The position numbers were made by a program, and so were the translations under genes. The notes under the pieces were generated by a model, which was not told the origin of the DNA, ran no database searches, and was given only the letters and a program-made list of their open reading frames with translations. Shown here in pieces: positions 6,174-10,577 of a DNA stretch of 10,577 nt (within the stretch, counting starts at the first letter, position 1; every line of letters starts with the position of its first letter). This stretch comes from an uncultured Clostridia bacterium (GTDB lineage Bacteria; Bacillota; Clostridia; Christensenellales; Borkfalkiaceae): NCBI GenBank assembly GCA_905235815.1, contig CAJOMT010000053.1, positions 1 through 10,577 of the forward strand. Direction: 5' to 3'.

Positions 6174-8039
6174 TTACTTCTTGGAAATTGCGCCGAACTT
6201 ACAGGAAGCAATACACATTCCGCACTTGATACACTTACTTTGATCTATCTTGAACGATTCTTTGCCGACTACGCCGCTTATCGCTCCTACCGGACACTGG
6301 CGAGCGCAAAGACTGCACTTCTTACATTTTTCGGGATCTGTCTCGTAATGCATCAAATTCTTACATACGTGAGCGGGACATTTCTTGTCTACTATATGCG
6401 CTATGTATTCGTCTTTGAAATGCGCAAGAGTCGAAAGTATGGGGTTGGGAGCCGTCTGACCGAGTCCGCAAAGCGAATTGCTCTTTACGTTCTCCGCCAA
6501 AGATTCGAGTTCCGCCAAATCGTCCATCGAAGCTTTACCGTCAGTTATCTTGGTGAGCAGTTCGAGCATTCTCTTGGTGCCGATTCGGCAAGGCGAACAC
6601 TTACCGCACGATTCGTCGCAAATAAATTCCATATAGAATTTAGCGACGTCGACCATACAGTTATCCTCGTCCATAACGATTGCGCCGCCCGAACCCATCA
6701 TCGAGCCTTTCGCAATAAGGTTATCGTAATCTATCTGAGCGTCCAGATCCGCTTTCGTCAAGCAGCCGCCTGACGGTCCGCCCGTCTGAATTGCCTTGAA
6801 TTCCTTTCCGTTCGGGATTCCGCCGCCGATATCGTAAACGAGTTCTCTCAAAGTCGTTCCCATAGGAACTTCAACAAGTCCTACGTTGTTTATCTTGCCG
6901 CCCAAAGCGAAAACTTTCGTTCCCTTGGATTTTTCAGTACCGTATTTAACGAATTCGCTTGCGCCCTCTCTCAAAATAAACGGAACGGTCGCCAAAGTTT
7001 CAACGTTATTTATAATGGTCGGTTTCTGCCACAAGCCCTTGACTGCCGGGAACGGCGGACGTGGACGAGGCATACCTCTTTGTCCTTCGATAGAATTCAA
7101 AAGCGCCGTCTCTTCACCGCAGACGAATGCGCCTGCGCCGAGCCTTATATGCACTCTGAACGAAAAATCGGTTCCGAGAATATTATCGCCGAGAAGTCCT
7201 TTTTCTTCTGCTTGCTTGATTGCAATTCTAAGTCTGTTTACGGCAATGGGGTATTCGGCACGCACGTAAAAATAACCGTTTTTAGCGCCGATAGCGTAAC
7301 CTGCTATCATCATACCCTCGATAACTCCGAGTGGGTTACCCTCTAAAATGGATCTGTCCATAAATGCGCCCGGGTCGCCCTCGTCGCCGTTACATACGAC
7401 GTATTTCTCATCGCTTTCTTGCGCATAAGCGAATTGCCATTTTCTTCCGGTCGGGAATCCGCCGCCGCCTCTGCCTCGAAGCCCAGAATCGGATATCTCT
7501 TTGATGACGTCCGCTCTGTCCATTTTAAGCGCTCTCGCTAAGCCTTGGAACGCACCGCTGCCGAGAGCCTCGTCGATATTTTCGGGATTGATGCTGCCGC
7601 AGCCGTGAAGGGCTATTCTTACTTGCTTTTTATAGAAGTTTATATCGTCTTGTTTATTGACTTTTTCTTTCGTAGCAGGATCTACGTACAAAAGTCTTTC
7701 GACTATCTCGCCGCCCTCTATATCTTTCTCGACGATTTCGTCTACGTCGGCGATCTTTACCATTCTGTAAAGAGTATCTTCGGGATAGATCTTAACGAAA
7801 GGTCCTTGCGAGCAAAAGCCGAAACAACCTACTTGGTTTACGGTTACTTTGTCGTCTAAACCTTTCTCTTTCAAAACGACTTTGAATCTCTCCATAATTT
7901 CGCTCGAATGAGAAGAAAGACAACCCGTACCGCCGCACAAGACTATGTGTCTTTTGCCGTCCGCACCCGAAAATTTAGCGTTTAAACATTCGGTGCACTT
8001 ATTCGTAGTTTGTTTAAGTTCGTCAAAATTATTTATCAT
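6174..8039 (-). CDS. hydB: NAD(H)- and FMN-binding hydrogenase subunit (NuoF-like)
   Basis: A 621-residue electron-input subunit of the hydrogenase, related to complex I NuoF, which exchanges electrons with NAD(H) through FMN. A thioredoxin-like [2Fe-2S] domain comes first (Cys35, 40, 72, 76). The NuoF core follows, with the NADH/FMN-site segments RGRGGGGFPTGRKW (188-201) and NGDEGDPGAFMDR (217-229). The [4Fe-4S] site is SCGKCSPCR (Cys478, 481, 484) plus Cys524. The C-terminus adds a two-cluster ferredoxin domain (Cys572/575/578/582 and Cys603/606/609/613), absent from ordinary NuoF but typical of HydB/HndC. Start and hydC stop overlap as ATGA, so translation is probably coupled; GGAGG lies 6 nt before the ATG within the end of hydC. 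The hydA start is 11 nt beyond its stop. All expected cluster ligands are present. Confidence 0.96.
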   Translation of the reverse strand: MINNFDELKQTTNKCTECLNAKFSGADGKRHIVLCGGTGCLSSHSSEIMERFKVVLKEKGLDDKVTVNQVGCFGFCSQGPFVKIYPEDTLYRMVKIADVDEIVEKDIEGGEIVERLLYVDPATKEKVNKQDDINFYKKQVRIALHGCGSINPENIDEALGSGAFQGLARALKMDRADVIKEISDSGLRGRGGGGFPTGRKWQFAYAQESDEKYVVCNGDEGDPGAFMDRSILEGNPLGVIEGMMIAGYAIGAKNGYFYVRAEYPIAVNRLRIAIKQAEEKGLLGDNILGTDFSFRVHIRLGAGAFVCGEETALLNSIEGQRGMPRPRPPFPAVKGLWQKPTIINNVETLATVPFILREGASEFVKYGTEKSKGTKVFALGGKINNVGLVEVPMGTTLRELVYDIGGGIPNGKEFKAIQTGGPSGGCLTKADLDAQIDYDNLIAKGSMMGSGGAIVMDEDNCMVDVAKFYMEFICDESCGKCSPCRIGTKRMLELLTKITDGKASMDDLAELESLAENVKSNSLCGLGQTAPNPILSTLAHFKDEYIAHIVDKKCPAHVCKNLMHYETDPEKCKKCSLCARQCPVGAISGVVGKESFKIDQSKCIKCGMCIASCKFGAISKK

Positions 8040-8524
8040 TGTGCGCCTCCATTTGCCTTATATTCGTCGATAATCTTGGGAACGCTGTCCACCGTCATCT
8101 TCGGATATACAGTGCCGTTAATAGAAACTGCGGGCGCTATTCCGCATGCGCCTATGCAACGCAATGCGTCGATAGTGAACAATCCGTCTTCAGTGGTTTC
8201 ACCGGGTTTAATACCCAGAATGTCCGAAAACTTATCGATAATTTGCTGTGCGCCTTTTACGTAACAAGCAGTTCCGAGACAACAGCCGATTACGTATTTA
8301 CCCTTCGGTTTGAGCGAGAAAAACGAATAAAAAGTTACTACGCCGTAAATTTCCGCAACCGAAATACCCGTCCTTTCGGAAACGAGTTCCTGAACTTCGA
8401 GAGGAATATAGCCGTACTCCTTTTGAATATCGCTCAAAATCATCATCAGCGGTGTGGGTTCAGAGATATATCTATCGCATATCTCGTTGATTTTTACAAC
8501 CGCCGCTTCGCTTAAATGAGCCAT
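8036..8524 (-). CDS. hydC: Thioredoxin-like [2Fe-2S] hydrogenase subunit (NuoE-like)
   Basis: A 162-residue small subunit of the trimeric hydrogenase, homologous to complex I NuoE and HndA. It carries one [2Fe-2S] cluster next to the NuoF-like partner. The N-terminal helical part (about 1-75) contains the family pattern ISVAEIYGVVTFYSFF (54-69). The thioredoxin-like part has CLGTAC (Cys82 and 87) and CIGACGIAP (Cys123 and 127), the four expected ligands, followed by VYPKMTVDSVPKII. Length fits the family (about 160). I chose ATG at 8524 because AAGGAGG lies 6 nt upstream. The longer in-frame start at 8650 would run through a consensus promoter and add 42 residues with no family similarity. 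It is first in the operon hydC-hydB-hydA and overlaps hydB by 4 nt. Confidence 0.95.
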   Translation of the reverse strand: MAHLSEAAVVKINEICDRYISEPTPLMMILSDIQKEYGYIPLEVQELVSERTGISVAEIYGVVTFYSFFSLKPKGKYVIGCCLGTACYVKGAQQIIDKFSDILGIKPGETTEDGLFTIDALRCIGACGIAPAVSINGTVYPKMTVDSVPKIIDEYKANGGAQ

Positions 8525-8530
8525 TTTAGC

Positions 8531-8537
8531 CCTCCTT
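8531..8537 (-). promoter_or_regulatory. Ribosome-binding site that fixes the hydC start
   Basis: AAGGAGG on the minus strand, 6 nt before ATG at 8524. It is the strongest site near the gene and decides against the upstream ATG at 8650. Confidence 0.9.
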
Positions 8538-8574
8538 GTAGTGAGTTTTATACATACACTACTATTATACACTA
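8538..8574. repeat. Possible operator or leader hairpin around the hydC transcription start
   Basis: On the minus strand TAGTGTAT occurs twice, 13 nt apart (8567-8574 and 8554-8561), the first copy running into the -10 box. GTAGTG (8557-8562) is inverted as CACTAC (8538-8543), which could be an operator or a hairpin at the very 5' end of the mRNA, ending just before the ribosome-binding site. It does not resemble the Rex consensus TTGTTAA-N4-TTAACAA. The protein that would bind is unknown. Confidence 0.4.
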
Positions 8575-8592
8575 AAACTGTTTGTTTGTCAA
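8564..8592 (-). promoter_or_regulatory. Consensus promoter of the hydCBA operon
   Basis: On the minus strand TTGACA (8587-8592) and TATAAT (8564-8569) are both perfect and lie 17 nt apart, the optimal sigma-70/sigma-A layout. Transcription should start near 8557, giving a leader of about 33 nt. Such a promoter suggests high constitutive expression unless a repressor acts on it. Confidence 0.92.
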
Positions 8593-8654
8593 ATAAAAAA
8601 CCGTCAAAAAGCAAGATAAAATGCGGGGTTTTGTTAGTGTTAGATAACATATCG

Positions 8655-8699
8655 AATAAAAAATGACCGCCGCGCTAAAATCTTAAACTGCGGCAGTCA
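8655..8699 (-). terminator. Terminator of the hslU-hisS-trxA operon
   Basis: On the minus strand TGACTGCCGC (8690-8699) pairs with GCGGCGGTCA (8664-8673), with one U-G pair, around a 16-nt AT-rich loop, and is followed by TTTTTTATT. It begins 12 nt past the trxA stop. The U-G pair works only in minus-strand RNA, which supports this direction. It separates trxA from the hydC promoter. Confidence 0.9.
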
Positions 8700-8711
8700 C
8701 CTAAATTGTAC

Positions 8712-9035
8712 TCACATATACTTCAAAAGCAGTTCGCTGAGTTCCTTTTTAGAAGATAACCCAACCGACTTTTCCTGCATTTCTCCGTGGGCAAACACCA
8801 TAAGCGTAGGTATTGCGGAAATTCCGTACTTCCCTGCCACTTTTTCACATTCGTCCACGTTGACTTTTACTATTTTGACTTTGCCGTTTAAATCGGGTGC
8901 GATTTCTCTTAAGACGTCGCCCTGCATCTTACACGGCATACACCAAGACGCCCAAAAATCTACGAGTACCGGCTTATCTGAATTTATTACCTCTCGCTCG
9001 AATTCGTCGTCTAATACGTTTATAATTTCTTCCAT
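8712..9035 (-). CDS. trxA: Thioredoxin with a WCMPC active site
   Basis: A 107-residue cytoplasmic thioredoxin that reduces protein disulfides, normally recharged by thioredoxin reductase. The whole protein is one thioredoxin fold. VLVDFWASWCMPCK (23-36) holds redox Cys32 and Cys35, and AIPTLMVFAHGE (74-85) includes the cis-proline Pro76. The classical motif is WCGPC; Met replaces Gly here, so redox potential or partner choice may differ. There is no signal peptide. I chose ATG at 9035 because GGAGGT lies 6 nt upstream and the length then matches the family. An in-frame ATG at 9080 would add 15 residues and overlap hisS. It lies 31 nt after hisS and is followed by a terminator, so it is probably the last gene of that operon. 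A specialised thioredoxin-like protein is the alternative. Confidence 0.93.
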   Translation of the reverse strand: MEEIINVLDDEFEREVINSDKPVLVDFWASWCMPCKMQGDVLREIAPDLNGKVKIVKVNVDECEKVAGKYGISAIPTLMVFAHGEMQEKSVGLSSKKELSELLLKYM

Positions 9036-9041
9036 AACTTT

Positions 9042-9047
9042 ACCTCC
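9042..9047 (-). promoter_or_regulatory. Ribosome-binding site that fixes the trxA start
   Basis: GGAGGT on the minus strand, 6 nt before ATG at 9035 and just beyond the hisS stop. It supports the 107-residue thioredoxin rather than a start at 9080. Confidence 0.85.
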
Positions 9048-9066
9048 GATTTTTTTTACAGTTTGT

Positions 9067-10317
9067 TCAGTTCTCGGCAAAATATGCCGAAAGTTCGTCC
9101 GTCGCTACGTCGAAAACACTGCCGTCAGACATTCGTTTTACTTTCAAATGTCCCTCTATAAGTTCGTTATCGCCTATTGTCGCCACGTATTCGGCGGAAA
9201 TTTTATCCGCATATTTAAACTGCGCCTTAACGCCTCTGCCGAGGTGATCTATCTCCGCTTTGACTCCCGCACGCCTTAAAGCGGTAACTATTTCAAACGC
9301 CTTATTATACGCCGCCTCGCCCATCGTCGCTATAAAAAGTTTTACAGGCTCAGGCTTTGGGATTTCAACCCCTTCCGCTTCCATAAGCATAAGGACTCTC
9401 TCTATTCCCATTCCGAACCCGACTCCCGAAGTGGGATTTCCGCCAAGGCTCTCTATAAGATTGTCGTATCTGCCGCCGCCGCAAACCGTGCCTTGCGAAC
9501 CGAGCGAATCGGTTACGAACTCGAATACCGTCCTCGTATAATAGTCTAATCCCCTTACTATAAACGGATTGACTTCGTAGTCAATGTCCGAAATTTTAAG
9601 GAGCGTTTTCAGTCTTTCGAAATGCGCCTTGCAATCGTCGCAAAGGTAATCCGTTATTTTCGGTGCGTCTTTGCAAAGTTTTTTACAAGTATCTTCCTTG
9701 CAGTCCAATATCCTGAGCGGATTTTTTGAGTAACGCTCTCTGCAAGTTGGGCAAAGTCCGTCGAGTTTATCCGAAAAATACCCCTTTAATGCGGCGTTAT
9801 ATTCCTTTCTGCAAGTCGGACAGCCCATACTGTTGATATAAAGTCTTACCTTTAAGCCGAGCCTGTTCAACAGATTTTTAGCAAGCCCTATGACTTCTGC
9901 GTCTACGTCCGCCCCCTCGCCGCCGTATATCTCAACGCCGAATTGGTGATGCTCTCTGAGCCTTCCTTTTTGGGGATTTTCATATCTGAAAACCGGCGTT
10001 ATATAGTACATTTTAAGCGGCATTGCCCGATTAAAAAGTCCGTTTTCGATAAAACTCCTCGCAACCCCCGCCGTACCCTCGGGCTTTAAAGTCATACTCC
10101 TCTCGCCCTTGTCTAAAAAGGTATACATCTCCTTATTGACGACGTCGGTAGTTTCACCAACGCCCCTTAAAAAGAGTTCGGTATGCTCAAAAGTGGGAGT
10201 TCTTATCTCGTTTAAAGAATATAGCGACGCAACTTCTCTCGCCGTCTTTTCTATATATTGCCACTTATAACTTTCGTCCGGCAATACGTCTTTGGTACCT
10301 TTAGGAATATTTATCAT
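9067..10317 (-). CDS. hisS: Histidyl-tRNA synthetase
   Basis: A cytoplasmic class II aminoacyl-tRNA synthetase that charges tRNA-His. At 416 residues it fits bacterial HisRS (about 420). Landmarks are GTKDVLPDE (7-15), motif 1 region IRTPTFEHTELFLRGVGE (38-55), TLKPEGTAGVAR (76-87), motif 2 with VFRYENPQKGRLREHHQFG (109-127), the HisRS-specific RGLDYYTRTVFEF (255-267), GGGRYDNL (280-287), and motif 3 GVGFGMGIERVLML (298-311). A C-terminal anticodon-binding domain follows (about 325-416). The insertion domain (about 165-232) is rich in cysteine: CPTC (166-169), CPTC (189-192), Cys206, 211, 215, and CDDC (226-229). Related insertions occur in Firmicutes enzymes and may bind metal. The start follows an AGAGGT site that overlaps the hslU stop, 11 nt away, so the two are probably cotranscribed. 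trxA follows. Confidence 0.98.
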   Translation of the reverse strand: MINIPKGTKDVLPDESYKWQYIEKTAREVASLYSLNEIRTPTFEHTELFLRGVGETTDVVNKEMYTFLDKGERSMTLKPEGTAGVARSFIENGLFNRAMPLKMYYITPVFRYENPQKGRLREHHQFGVEIYGGEGADVDAEVIGLAKNLLNRLGLKVRLYINSMGCPTCRKEYNAALKGYFSDKLDGLCPTCRERYSKNPLRILDCKEDTCKKLCKDAPKITDYLCDDCKAHFERLKTLLKISDIDYEVNPFIVRGLDYYTRTVFEFVTDSLGSQGTVCGGGRYDNLIESLGGNPTSGVGFGMGIERVLMLMEAEGVEIPKPEPVKLFIATMGEAAYNKAFEIVTALRRAGVKAEIDHLGRGVKAQFKYADKISAEYVATIGDNELIEGHLKVKRMSDGSVFDVATDELSAYFAEN

Positions 10318-10328
10318 TTTACTACCTC

Positions 10329-10577
10329 TTACAAAATGTATTTCTTGACGCTCTGCTGTTCGATTATAGACGAGAGATGTTCCTCGACGTAATTTCCGTC
10401 TATCGTAACTTTCGTCAAAGGTATATCTCCGCCCGCATTAAACGATATGTCCTCTAATAGATTTTCCATTACCGTATGCAAGCGCCTTGCGCCTATATCT
10501 TCGGCGGTAGCGTTTATCTCCGCAGAGAGTTCGGCTATCTTCGATATCGCATCGCTCGTAAATTCGAGTTCGATATT
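10329..10577 (-). CDS. hslU: HslU (ClpY) protease ATPase, C-terminal part only
   Basis: The last 82 codons of a gene that continues past the right edge of the window; the reading frame is open from 10577 to TAA at 10329-10331. The product is the AAA+ unfoldase of the HslUV (ClpYQ) protease, which feeds substrates to the HslV peptidase. The visible part is the small C-terminal alpha domain. It has TAEDIGARRLHTVMENLLED (24-43), containing the sensor-2 arginine motif GARRLHT, then a variable segment, VTIDGNYVEEHL (57-68), and the terminal KKYIL. In studied HslU proteins the C-terminal tail ending in IL docks into HslV, and that ending is kept. The hisS ribosome-binding site overlaps this stop codon, suggesting one operon. 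The ATPase core and hslV must lie outside the window. Confidence 0.9.
   Translation of the reverse strand, partial: NIELEFTSDAISKIAELSAEINATAEDIGARRLHTVMENLLEDISFNAGGDIPLTKVTIDGNYVEEHLSSIIEQQSVKKYIL

Noticed and set aside
5674..6773. Two long + strand open frames (5674-6243 and 6240-6773) opposite hydA and hydB
   Set aside because: They are antisense shadows of clearly identified hydrogenase genes, with no family motifs and arginine/serine/phenylalanine-rich low-information translations.
8538..8592. Rex (NADH sensor) operator at the hydrogenase promoter
   Set aside because: No TTGTTAA-N4-TTAACAA-like palindrome is present; only TAGTG/CACTA-type repeats are seen.
8525..8650. A 42-residue N-terminal extension of HydC starting at 8650
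   Set aside because: It would run through the consensus TTGACA/TATAAT promoter, has no family similarity, and a much better start with AAGGAGG exists at 8524.
9036..9080. Longer TrxA start at 9080
   Set aside because: It overlaps hisS and adds 15 residues foreign to thioredoxins; GGAGGT precedes ATG at 9035.

Overview
The window looks like chromosomal housekeeping DNA from an anaerobic, fermentative, low-to-moderate-GC Gram-positive bacterium, most likely an uncultured member of the Clostridia (Bacillota). The support is a trimeric NAD-linked [FeFe] hydrogenase operon, a type III glutamine synthetase, a HisRS with a cysteine-rich insertion of the Firmicutes type, strong AGGAGG ribosome-binding sites, intrinsic terminators with U tracts, and TTGACA/TATAAT promoters. 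No mobile element, CRISPR array, rRNA or tRNA gene was seen.

Layout from left to right: (1) 1-380: a small AT-rich XRE-type regulator on the + strand, ending in a perfect palindrome that can terminate transcription from both sides. (2) 391-4229, minus strand: a promoter with an AT-rich upstream element, a leader almost filled by a terminator-like hairpin, then pyrG (CTP synthase), then glnN (type III glutamine synthetase) 17 nt downstream. (3) 4230-4395: a non-coding gap holding the terminator of the hydrogenase operon and an unexplained 13-bp inverted repeat. (4) 4396-8592, minus strand: a consensus promoter and the tightly packed operon hydC-hydB-hydA. (5) 8655-10577, minus strand: the end of an operon reading hslU (C-terminal part only), hisS, trxA, closed by an intrinsic terminator.

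How the genes work together: HydC, HydB and HydA should form a cytoplasmic complex linking NADH (and probably reduced ferredoxin) to H2 evolution. pyrG and glnN are metabolically coupled, because GlnN makes the glutamine that PyrG consumes; a probable attenuator in the shared leader could control both. hslU, hisS and trxA are linked by position, with no obvious common pathway beyond protein synthesis and quality control.

This is mostly ordinary core genome, and I do not see a convincing new system. The items most worth checking are the pyrG leader hairpin and its control of a pyrG-glnN unit, the TSCSPGW variant in the hydrogenase active site, the WCMPC thioredoxin, the repeats around the hydC transcription start, and the inverted repeat between pyrG and hydA.
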